From: Mikania micrantha
Taxonomy: Eukaryota; Streptophyta; Magnoliopsida; Asterales; Asteraceae
Reading direction: 5' to 3'
Assembly: GCA_009363875.1 (NCBI GenBank)
Contig: CM018690.1
Location: forward strand, 19,299,692 to 19,363,691
Length of the DNA stretch: 64,000 bases
The first letter of the stretch is position 1, and every line of letters begins with the position of its first letter. Made by a program: the position numbers and the translations under genes. Positions 23,961 to 35,639 of the stretch are shown piece by piece. The notes below the pieces were generated by a model. The model had not been told where the DNA came from, did not search any database, and saw only the letters and a program-made list of their open reading frames with translations.

Positions 23961-25165
23961 ATGACATTTAATTCAAGAAATTTAGGCGCCTACTGAAACT
24001 AATTTCATTTTCCATGTAAACAACTAACATAGATACAAAGCAGTATGAATCAATAGCATTTTATTGATGAAGGTTGTCGGTGGCAGAAACAATGCGTAAT
24101 CACAAGGGGCTGGGCACCCCCTATCCATCTCTCAAGCTTTTCAAAAAAGAAAAAAATAATAATATATTTTTAATCTCGTATTTTGAGTTGATCGGTGATT
24201 TTTATTTTTTTTCCTTTCTTTCTTTCAGGACCCACCATGTCAATACCCTATTTGTACCCCACCAGTTTTATACATATTATAATCTCCACATTATTTTTCT
24301 TCTTGTACTTTAAGGATTATTTAACTTATTTCTTAGGCTATTTTTATTTAGATTATTATTAGATTTTTTTTTTATTTTCTAAACTAACTATTATATTATA
24401 TGGTTTTGCATTAATGGTCAATGTATATTTTACAATAACAAACAAATAAATCTTCCTTTATTATCCATAAAGTTTGCATTATATAAAAAATATTAGTTTA
24501 TACATTAATAGCATAAAATTAATAGTTAGTATTGAAATTGTGAAGGTATTGCAACTAACTAAAAATTAACTATATCTAGAATGTCGACTATAGAAGCAAT
24601 GTACTTGCTTGCTTAACTTTTTGTATAAATTTAAATAAGAAAAGTTTCTATATATCTTTTTTTATCACTATATATTTAATACAGTTTGGCATTTTTCTTT
24701 AGTTTATATATGGCAGATCGTTGATACAAGGAACCATGTGTAAAGTATTCACACAAGCAATCGTGGTCAAGGAGATTCTAGCGATAAACTTACAAATCAA
24801 GAATGCATATTTGTTGAAAACTATAACTCTCTTTCTCCAAGACCAATAACTTAAGAAATTATTTTTCTTGGGTGCGAGAGGTACGTACGATCGTATAGGG
24901 CTTGATTTTTTAGAGTCTTTAAATTTTTAACTTTTTATATGTTTTTTACATAAACAAAACATCATTTTGTTATGTGAAAACATAATTTTTCTATAATAAT
25001 TTTGTTTTGTATTGTTTATTGAGTGTGGTTCATGATGAGTTTCAAGCAAAATCAATTTGGATTGAAATGAGTCATTTTTTTAAAAAGTAAAAATGTATTG
25101 TAATTAAATATATAGGTTATTTGGATAATTTTTGGTGTTTTTCTTATCAAATATGTTTATTGTGT
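23961..25165. other. AT-rich intergenic DNA, nothing recognised
   Basis: I see no gene or bounded element. A short GGGGCTGGGCACCCCCTATC segment at 24107 resembles a common TE start but is too short to classify. Confidence 0.5.
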
Positions 25166-25509
25166 ACTAGCATTATAAACCCATGTATTACATGGGTTTA
25201 ATAAATACACAACAATTTTTATAAAAATTTATATGTTAAATTTATCACTTATCATCTATTAGTGAAAAAGAAATATGAACATCTAAAAATAATAATATTC
25301 GATAATTATAAAATTATATTTTTATGATAATATATAATTTAAATCTTAAATTAGTAAATTAATAGAATAAGAAGATTTATATTTTTTGATACTTAATTAT
25401 TAAAAATTGTTAAAATTTATCAGGATAGAAAAGCGGGAAAACAAATTTCAGATTTAACTTGAGTGTGATACGTGTCTCCTAAATATACTCCTTTATTAGA
25501 GTATGAAGA
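25166..25509 (-). mobile_element. Short non-autonomous Helitron, 344 bp
   Basis: On the minus strand it begins TCTTCATACTCTAATAAAGG after an A. It ends with a perfect hairpin ACCCATGTAATACATGGGT and TTATAATGCTAGT, giving both a Helitron-type 5' end and a CTRRT 3' end. The base after CTAGT is A rather than the expected T, which lowers confidence a little. No coding capacity. Confidence 0.6.
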
Positions 25510-26082
25510 TGAAGATTGTTACTCGTTCGAATAAATTCTATATATGCAGCTTTTCGGTTAACATCATAACACATATTGTGTTAAGGGTGTTATTCAATTC
25601 AACCTATTATATGATATAATGTTATTTATTTCAACCCAAGTGTACTAATTGTTTACTCAAACTAACACATTTTAGGTCAAGGTTGTCCTAAATTTTTTTA
25701 ATATGCTACAAAACCAATTACAAAAATAACGGAAGCAGTGTTCACCTTATCTAAGAGTTATCATTTATTGTTCGAAATATAATATAATAAACTCAATCAT
25801 GAAAATAATATGGAATTATAGAAAATGAAAGTATTAAATGAAGCAGAAAATTACGTCCAGAAAGGACATTGCCAAACGTGTGGTCGCCGTAAACCCGGCT
25901 CGACCCTGTTAACTACAGGTGGACCATGACCTTAATTATTCCCCTAAATATTTCATATATCACCTCCTCAACTTGTCATGGCCCTGTCTTTTTCTTTATT
26001 TTCCTGTGAAATAAAAATTCTTTTAAATAACCGGGCCGATTTAACCTTTTTGACATATCTAAAACGAGTCAAGTTTGAGTCC

Positions 26083-26121
<39 letters not shown>

Positions 26122-27635
26122 TGTCAAAACATGAGATAACATAATGAAAATTACATATTTGATATGTTAGTTTAACTATTGTTTTGCTTTTTAAAAGTTT
26201 TTAGATTATAATATTACTACAACTAATTTAAGTGATACATTTGGTTATTACAATTATAGATGTGTTAAAGATTGTAATATTGCTGCAACTAATTCAAGTG
26301 TTAATATTAATGAAATAAAACAAGAAATTATGACGAATCATGAACATGATTGTAGAGAAATTGATATTACCTTTGGTTTTCATTGTGAGTATTTAGTTAT
26401 TTACTAGTATACAACTTGTTCACCTTTGATGGAGGATATATTAAGTTTCGATCAAATATTTATAATGCAAAACAACATGTGTCTAAAGGCAACAAACAAT
26501 CTACATAAATTATCAATAAAATAACAAAAACATGAAAAATCAAGATTAGAGCATAAAAGTGAAATAGGAGTTCAAAATCAAGATTCAATTTAAGAACTAT
26601 CAATTACTAATTGGCTTTGATTTCTCTTTTGATACACTCAACATGACCAATTCATCATAAGAACACCTTGTAAAACAAGTTGGAAAATCTGATCGAACGA
26701 CGAGATTGTGATACATCGGTTTTGTGATATATAACTGATGAACTCAAAGTTAATTAAGATTGTGTGGATCATTGGTTAAATTGAAAATACATCTAACTTG
26801 TCCATGGAATTCACATGACGTTTACATTCATGAATGTCAACTTATAATTTCCTTTTTTTAAAAACCTAATTAGTCGATTTAATCAATTGTTCTTGAGCAT
26901 GATTGCGTGAAGATGAAGAACAATTAATTTACCTTGCTTTTTTTTTTTTTTTCTAGATTTCTCCTACTATAACTAAAGCCCAATTGCATGAAACATGTAT
27001 ATAGAGTTAACTTTTACGATAGTGTCTTGATGTAGGTGTTTTGTCAAATCTGGTCACCCCTACGCCCTACGCAATTAAATTAACAAGGAATTTTTGTCAG
27101 GAAAATCAAGTAAAAAATAATTTGGATAAATCAAATGATCAAAATAGTAATTAATTAATATTTAATTGGACATATATCAATTCTACTATTACGAAATCTT
27201 TCAATAAAAAAACCCAATAAATAATAGACATGTTGATAAGTTTTGCATAAAATTTAATCATTTTGCCTCATTAGTCATTAACATAAAAGTCTATTTGTTA
27301 TGCATCCAATACTACATGATTGCTCGTGTCATAAATGAGACAAAACTTAGCATAATATATATTGGCAGAAAACTTGATACTTGAGCATTTGGATTGGATG
27401 TAATAATCTCAAAATTAAGATCAAATTAATAGAAATTGTCAAATAAGTAACGATTTGAATAAATATGCAAAATGTTAGTTGATAATGACTCTCTAATTGA
27501 TTTTATCAATGAAATTAACTAATTTTCTAACAACTAATTTGGATCACTAACGGGTTAGTAGAGTATCTTCATGCAACCAGTGATACCACATGATCACATC
27601 CTCACCAAGCCACCAATTCAGTAGAAAAATCAATA
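25510..27635. other. AT-rich intergenic DNA with AT microsatellite
   Basis: A pure AT run lies at about 26086-26118. No ORF of note and no element ends were recognised in the rest. Confidence 0.55.
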
Positions 27636-27796
27636 CTTTGAGAAAATTCTCTTGTGAGATTCGAACGCAGGACCTTATGGTTTCTGATTCTTATCACACC
27701 ATCAGGATGTTGATAGGTCGTAATGCCTTTGAGAAAATTCTCTTGTGAGATTCGAACGCAGGACCTTATGGTTTCTGATTCTTATCACACCATCAG
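27636..27796 (-). repeat. Duplicated 70-bp tRNA-like (SINE?) segment
   Basis: The segment starting CTTTGAGAAAATTCTCTTGT occurs at 27636-27705 and again, apparently identical, at 27727-27796. On the minus strand it includes GCGTTCGAATCTCAC, which fits a polymerase III B-box, with TGGTGTGATAAGAA upstream as a possible weak A-box. It may be the head of a tRNA-derived SINE duplicated in tandem. The duplication is certain, the SINE origin is not. Confidence 0.6.
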
Positions 27797-27835
27797 CAAG
27801 TTTAAGAACTCTTTATGCATTATTAGGGTACGGAT

Positions 27836-28265
27836 GTTTGTCGGTTCGTATGAATAAGCAAAATGGTGTGACATGCAAATGAGTTTTGTTTATTTGTAAA
27901 TTGTGGCCACTGAGGTCCAAGTCACAAAGTGACTATTGGTTGCGTTTAGGGCTTGGTGCCTTGATAGAAATAGATTTGACGTGGTACCAGTGCCAGCGAA
28001 TCTGCCAGCCATTGGTTGCAATACAGCTTGTAGTTTGCCATAAATCCAAGTGGGGTATCAGGCGAGACCAATAATTGAAGCCATTCACGACCATGTACCA
28101 ACCACATCCTGAACTCCTTTCAACTCAAAACCATAACCGCTATCTTTGGGTCAGTACCCGCAGAAACATCATGGATCTATGTGGTCCTGATTAGGGTACT
28201 CCACAACTCATGATTTGTTTCTGCTTTAACACGTTTGCAATCTATTCCCGAGTGTAATCTAATCC
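27836..28265. other. Possible gene fragment, unidentified
   Basis: Base composition is more balanced than in neighbouring DNA and both strands have partly open frames (62 codons on plus, 27886-28074). I could not recognise any protein family. It may be a captured or decayed exon. Confidence 0.25.
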
Positions 28266-28268
28266 TAA

Positions 28269-28837
28269 GGCTATGTGTTATGCATCACCCCCATCACTAC
28301 ACGTAGTGGCGGAGCTTGGTCGATTTAGGGGGGGAGGGGGCGAAAATTTTTGTAACCCATAATACATGTTAATTTTTTGAAGCCAGAGGGGGCGAAACCC
28401 CTATTTTTAACTAAAAATCGCATTTCGGCCGAAAAATTAACACTACGGACGGAAAAACAGGGGGGGCGGTCGCCCCCCCCCTGTCTCTACAAAGGTTCGC
28501 CAATGACTCTACGTAGGCGCCACTTAGACATCACATAATCAATCAACACCATCACCCCTTATCACTCTATCACTTCACTTAGGCGCCACGTAGACATCAC
28601 ATAATCAACCAACACCGTCACCCCTTATCACTCCATGTCATCATCCCATGTGTTATCATCACCCCCTCATCAAACACTCATCACCTCCTTTTTCTCCCTT
28701 TCTTCTCCTTCACGGCGTGAAGCTCCTCACAGCTTGCCACCACTTGGTGGTCACGCCCCTGTATGTTATGGTGTTCTTGGGTGATGGGGGCATGATAGAG
28801 GGTGGTCAAGCCCTCCTCACGCCGACAACACATAGCC
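28269..28837. mobile_element. PIF/Harbinger-type MITE with nested insertion, TAA TSD
   Basis: The left end GGCTATGTGTT pairs exactly with the right end AACACATAGCC. TAA flanks both sides (28266-28268 and 28838-28840). The interior repeats 'taggcgccacNTAGACATCACATAATC' and 'catcaccccttatcac' words. A second element interrupts it at about 28305-28500. The 106-codon plus-strand ORF crossing the right end is not a gene. Confidence 0.75.
28305..28500. mobile_element. Small DNA element nested in the MITE
   Basis: It starts AGTGGCGGAGCTTGG and ends GGTTCGCCAATGACT, a short imperfect inverted repeat. G and C runs near the middle could fold (GGGGGGGAGGGGGCG against CGGTCGCCCCCCCC). The flanks CTACACGTAG and CTCTACGTAG are only approximately duplicated. 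The sequence type is common in plant genomes. The superfamily (perhaps hAT) is uncertain. Confidence 0.4.
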
Positions 28838-29176
28838 TAAGCGGTTCTCAAAAAAAAATTAACCTACCCTTACCAACATACATGACACTTTTTCAACTTA
28901 AAGAACAGACTTATATATTCAGGAAGAAACATACAACTATAAATACCTACCGGCTCAACCCAGATTAGTATTTGCTTTATTTGAGACTCTAAACTCGAGA
29001 AATTCGAGGGACTCCCAGTAGCCTAGAAATTCTTTGGTGACACTTTATCAACTAGTTACAATAAATTTTGATGACTCTTAATTTTAATATTATAAAGCTT
29101 ACAAATATAAACATATCACATATTGACTTAAGTATTTAAAAAATTCAGCTTATTACTTATTGCCTCAACCATTATA

Positions 29177-31145
29177 ACTAGTTTTATACCCGTCCGGTGG
29201 TCGGGTACTTTAGTATAATCTCATCAATCTGCTAAAATTTGTTCAAACAAAAAACAGTAATTATTTAATTAATTAGCGTACAAAACTTAAGGTAGATAAT
29301 TCAGTTGAAAAAGATAAAATGAAAATCAAATAAGACATATAAGTTGAACGTAAAAGCCCAAGTTGCAAGATAATCTACCAGACAATAAATCATAAGAATA
29401 ATCGTTGGAGTAAGTTCTACAAGAACACCATATAACAGAATTAAATAGCCATAAAAAATCCATTTGTACCATCAGAAATTTCCTCAAAGTGTAATAAACC
29501 AAGTTCCTTTGTCCTTTTCATTTTTAGTTTCTTTGATCAATTTTTGAATTTTCCCTCAAGTTGGGTCTCAAGTTGAAACGGTTTATTTCTGTAAGCTCTG
29601 AAAGATGTGGCAGGTTGCAAAAATATCCTGATACAAAAATATGAACTTCAATCATATTATTAAGTGAATAAACTGAATACAAACTTGGTAAGCTGTGAAA
29701 CCTTAAATAAACATACTTTTGTCATCACTCGTGTTGATCCATCCATCCATGTCTGGTGCATATGTACCCACATGAGCCCTCATGACGATTCCACACTTTG
29801 TATTAAAAAAGAAGTCAACAAACACTGTCATGCTTATTTAGAGTGATTCCCATGAAAACTTCTTTGACAAAATATTACATTTGAAGTTGGTATAATTGTA
29901 ATATTGCAAAGCAGTTGCTTTTCAGCTACATTATTCAACTCATAGTTAGAATTTAGATACTTCAAGTTTCATACAACTACTCTTGGTTTTATTTTTACTT
30001 CTTTATAATTAATTTCTTACTATAGCTAACAACTAAAGTAAGAGTCCAAAAAAAGAACAAGGTGATGAAAATATGTCTTCATTGGTCTGCGATTGTTCAG
30101 TACCTTTCAGGAAAGTATTTTAAACACATATAGGGGCTCAAATCCTCAAAAACAACACCTAAACTTTAGTAAGCCAATGTCAAAACTGTCATACATGACT
30201 CTTTCTGTAAAGAAATTAAAAATAATGGAACAATTTCCAAATAGATATTGTCTAAAGATCACAAATTATAAGATGCTCATCTCAACTTTGGATGAATCTG
30301 AGTAAATCCATTTTCAAGATCCATAGTAAGTTGCCCTAAATCAATAAAGAAAGACAGCTTTATCTTGATTAGCTGATAACACAATCAGGAGAAATAATCA
30401 AATTGGGTTTCAATTGTGAGTTAATGGCAAAAATCGATTGAAAAGGTGGAATTGACGAATTAATCAACTAAAAAGGGGGAAAACCCATTGTAGTAAAGAA
30501 CATACAATAAAATACTCATAATTGTTTTAGTTAACACCAAGATGAAAAATTACACCAATTGATGTCAAAAGAGGTGCAAATGAAGTGCCTAACTGGAGTG
30601 TAAAATTGTATTATTACCTTGGATAAGAACGGTTCCAAGAATCCGAAGATGTCATGGACCTTCATTAGCGGTGTATACATGGCAGACAACACCAAACTTT
30701 GAAGGTAAGGGAAACAACCTGCTTTCAATGGTGAAATCTGACAAAACAAATCACATTGTAATTGAAACAAAACTAACACAAACAATACTTGGAAACCATA
30801 TAGACATATGAAAGGAAAAGAAAACCTAATCGAAGGTATTACCTGATATGCCGCTTTTTTAACATCGGGAAACGTTGCCGACGTTAAAAAAGAAAGGAAA
30901 TAAGCGATTGAAGAGAGTTGGCCGAATGAGGATGAAGGCAAGCAACAACTTGTGGTAACCATGGGAGTTAAGAAAAGAGAGGGTAGAACCGCCGGTAACT
31001 GCACAGAAACCCTCTTCTGTGCAAAACTACCAACAACTTGTGGTAACTGCCTATTTTATATGGCTGTGATCCAATATTCAAGAATTTAAACGGTCCAGAT
31101 TAACTTTCAGGGCAGTTTAAATCACCGGCGTCTATAAATATATAA
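29177..31145 (-). mobile_element. Probable Helitron carrying gene fragments
   Basis: On the minus strand the left edge is a good Helitron 3' end. ACCCGACCACCGGACGGGT forms a hairpin and is followed by ATAAAACTAGT, then T. The 5' end is not firmly located. TATATATTTATAGACGCCGG near 31145 is a candidate only. The two exon-like fragments at 30531-31004 are on the same strand, as in Helitrons that captured gene pieces. The 3' end is solid, the extent is inferred. Confidence 0.45.
30531..31004 (-). pseudogene. Exon-like fragment of an unidentified gene
   Basis: An ATG opens a Ser-rich N-terminal segment that resembles an organelle-targeting peptide. It ends at VKKAAYQ with a donor (CAG then GTAAT) near 30843. 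After an intron-like stretch and acceptor (TTTTGTCAG), a second exon reads ISPLKAGCFPYLQSLV and onward to FLEPFLSK, then another donor (GTAATAAT) near 30617. The ORF running through the introns is accidental. I do not recognise the protein. Because only the first two exons are present inside a probable Helitron, it is likely a captured fragment. Confidence 0.5.
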
Positions 31146-31852
31146 TTTTAAACTCGTTACTTTTTTTAACATTTTCTTTAAATTTTATTCTATTATATTG
31201 TTTAAACTATAGATTCTTTGATTGTTAAATCGAAACATATTGGTTGAATACTTTGTTAATGTGAGAATATGTTGTTAATATTAAGTTTAACCTTGTTGGT
31301 TATTTTTGAAAGCAAAATCAATTTTATTCTTATTAATAAACTACTAAAACTATGCAAGGATTCTGGGTCCTATTATCATTTATCAAAGAGACAATGTTTT
31401 GACCAAATAAGTTGTTCTTATATTACCAACTTGTTAGTTAATTACTTGATTTAGAGGTGAATTTAATAAATTACATAATTTTGTTTTGAATTTGAAATTT
31501 TAGGAAATGAGAAAAATAGAATGTTGGCATGGCTTCAACCAATCCAAACTAGAAAGAAGAAAATTAATATATATATTAAATAACAAATTTTACTCCACTC
31601 ACATTTTTACTGTTTCTTTCGATACAATCAGGAATGCCTTGCATACAACTCTTTTTGCTTTTTTGCCTTTTACGGATATACACTCTCTTCATACGCCTTA
31701 GCCTATGTCCTCTCCTCTTTCATACGTGTTTCCTCTCTGTAGCCGCTCCTTATCCGCCGCCGGCCCGTCCGATGATATCTCTCCTTCGTTGCATCTGTGT
31801 CCGCCGGTGATGCGTGTAGACAAATGATGGTGTGGGTATCCTGCGACGTTGC

Positions 31853-32165
31853 TGGAGATCCCGGTTCCGAGGTGCCCGATTAGTGTGCGGCGATGTAGCG
31901 GGGGAGACCGATCGATGTCTCTCTTGCTCCGTCGTATCTGATTCTTTAGCCATCTATGATGTGTGTTGACTAATGATGGCCTGGGTGTCTGACGACGTTG
32001 CAGGAGATTCCGCCTCCGAAGCGCCTGATTAGTGTGCGACGATGTTGCGGGGGAGAGGGATCACTCTCTCTTTTGCTCCGGCGGGAGATTCCGCCTCCGA
32101 GGCGCCCGATTACTGTGCGACGATGTTGCGGGGGAGAGGGATCACTCTCTCTTTCGCTCCGTCAT
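31853..32165. repeat. GC-rich imperfect tandem repeat
   Basis: The segment GGAGATTCCGCCTCCGAGGC with 'cccgattaStgtgcgacgatgttgcgggggagag' occurs three times, starting near 31853, 32002 and 32084. 'ATCACTCTCTCTTT' follows the last two. Spacings are 149 and 82 bp. It stands out as a CpG-rich island in AT-rich DNA and looks like the 5' end of a former gene, but no protein is recognised. Confidence 0.65.
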
Positions 32166-32219
32166 ATATGATTCTGTACGTCGGTCGGCTTGCTGGCGAT
32201 GATGACGATGTGTCTGAGC

Positions 32220-33638
32220 CTAGGGTTTGAACTACTACCTTATTTTTCTTAGGGAGATTTACTCAGAATTCACAAAACCCATGTTTGAATTAGGTTTTAT
32301 TGTGATTTCATGGATTGATCGTGTAGGTTTTGGATCTTTTGAAGAAAAACAGGGGTTAAAGGTTTTCATGTCCTCTCTTTTGTTGCAGGTGTTGTTAATT
32401 GCTTTGAATTTGTGATAGGTTGCTACCTATGCTTTGTCACTCACTGGTAAGTGTTGTTAGGGGTTAAAGTGCTTGGTGAATTGATTGACAGGTTTTTGGA
32501 TAGTTTGATTTGGTGTTAGTTTTAAACTGTGATTAGGGCTAATTGGTCTTTGGATGCATAGCTGTACGAATATGCATATGTATCCTAAAATGGCACTTAG
32601 TGTAATGATTATGTGATATGTTGATTGAAGTTGTGATAACCAGATGATGAGATGTTTGACTAATTAGATTATATAATGGATTAATAGGCAAACTGACAAA
32701 AAAAACAAACAAACAAATACACACATATACATATGCATTTTGTGAAATGAAAGTTCATGTCTTCTTAATTAGGTTATAAGAATGGTTGATAAGTAATTAA
32801 TGTGTGTTCCTAGATAGCAATTTTTGTTGATTGAAGCTGCAATGGATTTGTATAAATTTAACCAAAGCCTAAATCTTTGTAATATGTAGAAAACTCATCT
32901 ATCTGAAGACGTGGGGTGTGACACTTCTCAAACTTTAGGACTAATATACAAATATACTTATGAATACAGGCATTAGAAGAAGTTGAGAAGAATTTTAGTG
33001 CAACGAAAGTTATGCTCTTAGGAGACGAGGAGATTGAACCAAATGTGACACATGGTAATGGGTCAGAGGCAAGTTATTTTGTTGCTTATTTCAGGTTTCA
33101 TTTTGTCGACTGCATCTGCCATTTTAAATAGGTCAGCCTGCATTTGATTGTTAAATCAGTTATAACAAGTGTTCTTAATATGTTCATAACAAATCATCTT
33201 GAGGCTACACAGGTGGGAACAAATGCTCATTGTATTTTGTTGTTAACAGTTCAGGTTGCATGAAGAACAAATGTCTTCCTTTTTTATCTTTTAATTTTTT
33301 TTTTACAAATAGAGCGGAAGGAATACGAGGTTATGTTCCTCTTCATCAGCAGCTAACAACCCAGGTTAACAGCAACAACACCAGTAAATAGCCAAATCAT
33401 TCTTCCAAACCCCAAGTTCCCATCTGAAAACGTTTGTTTCCACATTTACTTTTTTGTCGGTTACTTATGTTAGGATAAAAATTTAAAAATCTTTTTTTAG
33501 GGTCAAATAAAGTTTGAGTCGTATATTAACATTTTACTTAAGCTATGACCTTTTAAGAGGGTTTCAAAAGTATCATGTCGTTTACAATTTACATGCGTCA
33601 ATATAAGCGAAAAACACATTCCATATCAGTGTAACGAA
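32220..33638 (+). other. Intron-exon-like DNA, possible captured gene
   Basis: The T-rich sequence with several AG/GT junctions resembles plant introns. A possible exon lies at about 32970-33053. It is preceded by an ATACAG acceptor, reads ALEEVEKNFSATKVMLLGDE, and is followed by GGTAATG. Another at about 33313-33363 reads AEGIRGYVPLHQQLTTQ and precedes GTTAAC. Neither family is recognised. With the Helitron end just downstream, this may be captured gene material. Confidence 0.35.
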
Positions 33639-33670
33639 CCTGGCGCAACGCGCGGGTCGTAAAACCTAGT
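33639..33670 (+). mobile_element. Helitron 3' terminus, plus strand
   Basis: CCTGGCGCAACGCGCGGGT can form a GC-rich hairpin. It is followed by CGTAAAACCTAGT and then T, the standard Helitron 3' end. The matching 5' end was not identified with confidence. TCTATAAATATATAA at 31131 is a weak candidate. Confidence 0.6.
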
Positions 33671-34570
33671 TTTTATTTAAAGATGGAAAATTGACCATCA
33701 GACCATTTAGACTATTGAAAAAAATTTTTGGGCCTTTCGCTAGAGTACTTATTACGTATGCAGATTTTGGTGATAAACGGGATGACATTATGCACAATTA
33801 AAAAAACATTTCGCTAGAGTACTCATTTGCGGTGCACACATATAATGTATAAATGTGTGGGCTTTCAAGGGACCAAAGTAAAAATGCACTAATTTTAACG
33901 TTATTTTATTTATTTTGTAAAAATAACGTTAAAAACGATGAGATGATCAACGCTTAAAACGATAACTTTGAGCTGGGGACTCATTCGGAGCAGTCTCTCT
34001 GTCCCACCTGGGATATGGGTAAGGTTTGTGTTCATCCTTCACCCAGACCCTACTGAAAAGTGGGATATACTGGGTAAGTTTTTTTGTTTGTTTATAGTTG
34101 TTTGGAAAAATATATTTATTTTATTATACTTGTAAAACACCGATCTTTATACCTTTTTCCATACCAAACTTCATGTATTCACTCAATGTGGCACTCACTT
34201 GTACTAGAAAGAGTCAGTGGAGGCATGGTTTTGTCCATTGATGTCACCTATCTTAAATCAAAGTAAGAAATTTTGGATCGGATGAGATTGCACACTAAAG
34301 CCTCAATCAAGAAAAACCAAACAACTAATCTCATTCAAGTTTTATGTTTTAATCAAACGCGTTTAATTTTAATGTTACGTAAGTAATGAAAGAAAGAGTT
34401 GCAATCAAAACAAAGAAAGAAGCGAAAAGACTCTTCAGCAAAGTGATGATGGAAGTAGCATACATCGTGAAGAAGGGTCAAAGCACACATGTAAACAACC
34501 ATTACAATCTGAAAAAGGGTGTCCTATATCCCTAAAATTAATCATTAACTTATTCTCAATATCAATGTTG
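33671..34570. other. Intergenic DNA, nothing recognised
   Basis: No gene or bounded element was recognised. Small ORFs (34084-34266, 34435-34716) have no domain, and the second overlaps the TRIM start. Confidence 0.5.
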
Positions 34571-34574
34571 CAAC

Positions 34575-34935
34575 TGTAATATCTCACTTCGGTTGAGAGG
34601 GAGAACGAAGCCTTCTTTATGAGAAGGTGGATGGATACCTTCCCTATCAAGACGTGTTTTGTCTCGGCGAGCAACTCGTCGGTTGAAAACAAAACCGTGA
34701 GTTTCTGGATGGGCAATCCATCCGGGGCAAAGTGGACAATTCCTTGTTGCGTTTGGCTTGGGTTGTTACAGATGGCATTAGAGCCAGGGGCCAGACTGAT
34801 GTGCCAGTGAGGAGCCGAGGACGTTGGGCTTCATAAGGGGGGTGATTGTAATATCCCACATCGGTTGAGAGGGAGAACGAAACCTTCTTTAGAAAAGCTA
34901 ACGGGTCGTTTGTGTAAATAGATGTAACCATGTTT
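34575..34935 (+). mobile_element. TRIM (miniature LTR retrotransposon), 3' LTR truncated
   Basis: A 196-bp 5' LTR (34575-34770) starts TGTAATATCTCACTTCGG and ends TTGTTACA. Next is GATGGCATTAGAGCCAGG, a diverged form of the initiator-Met primer site TGGTATCAGAGC. A purine-rich AAGGGGGGTGAT precedes the 3' LTR at 34847, which begins TGTAATATCCCACATCGGTT. The 3' LTR matches for about 50 bp and then is lost. The internal region is only 76 bp. The ORFs on both strands are not genes. Confidence 0.75.
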
Positions 34936-35142
34936 TGTTTAAAAATACAAAGTCAAGTACTTCAAAGTTCAAACTTAAACACCGAGTTCAAAGTTTAGAG
35001 ACAAATTTCAATGTTAAGTGGCTGGATTCGATGTTTTAGAGACATATTAAGGATTTTGGGTTAAGAAATGTCTAAATAATCATGAAATTAGTCCCTTTTT
35101 ACTAGAAAAAAGTCAAAAAAGTCAAAAAATTGAAAAAAAAAT

Positions 35143-35215
35143 CCGCCTAGCCCCGCCTAGCGCCTAGACACCGCCTAGGCCAAAATCGACACAGCAAATG
35201 GCCGCCTAGCGACTT
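35143..35215. repeat. Cluster of CGCCTAG words
   Basis: CCGCCTAG or CGCCTAG occurs about six times in 70 bp, followed by GGCCGATTTTTACAACAATG. This resembles the terminal part of a common plant DNA transposon, but no partner end was found. Confidence 0.45.
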
Positions 35216-35269
35216 GGCCGATTTTTACAACAATGATAATGGGTATTATATGTCAATACTTAAACTTAT

Positions 35270-35425
35270 TAACTGTGGTTAGGGTTATATAAACCCAACC
35301 ATGGTTGTCTGTAATTGGTTGTTCGACCATATATCCAAGAACAACATACGTATTTCTTTGTTCTTGCTTTGTTCGTATTTTGGTTTCTTTGATTATGGAT
35401 GCTAGATGATTTCTTCCATATCATG
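35270..35425 (+). mobile_element. Copia-type LTR fragment related to 38458-38748
   Basis: TTATATAAACCCAACCATGG and a following 'gttcttgctttgttcgtattttggtttctttgatta' region align by eye with the right half of the solo LTR at 38458-38748. The fragment lacks defined ends. Confidence 0.55.
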
Positions 35426-35639
35426 TGTTCATCATGGTGGTCATAGGTGTTTGTGAAGAGTGGAGAGTTGTGAGTGAGGAGTGAGTGATGGTTACAAATG
35501 TGTATATGATTTGTAAATAATGAGAATATTTATTTATGAGTCGACTATACGTCGCTTACATGAAATACAGAGGAAGTAATAGTTAGACATTGCCTAAGGG
35601 TGTTCCTAGGGTACCTCTCGTGTGACCATAGATTTGTTA

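Noticed and set aside
28648..28968. 106-codon plus-strand ORF
   Set aside because: It crosses the right end of a Harbinger MITE and its TSD, so it cannot be an old gene.
32905..32930. GTGGGGTGTGACACTTCTC, similar to the ends of the long LTRs
   Set aside because: It has the GGGGTGTGACA word but no partner end or TSD was found. It could be chance or a tiny fragment.
29177..33670. One composite Helitron spanning both 3' ends
   Set aside because: The two CTAGT ends face outward on opposite strands, which a single Helitron cannot have.
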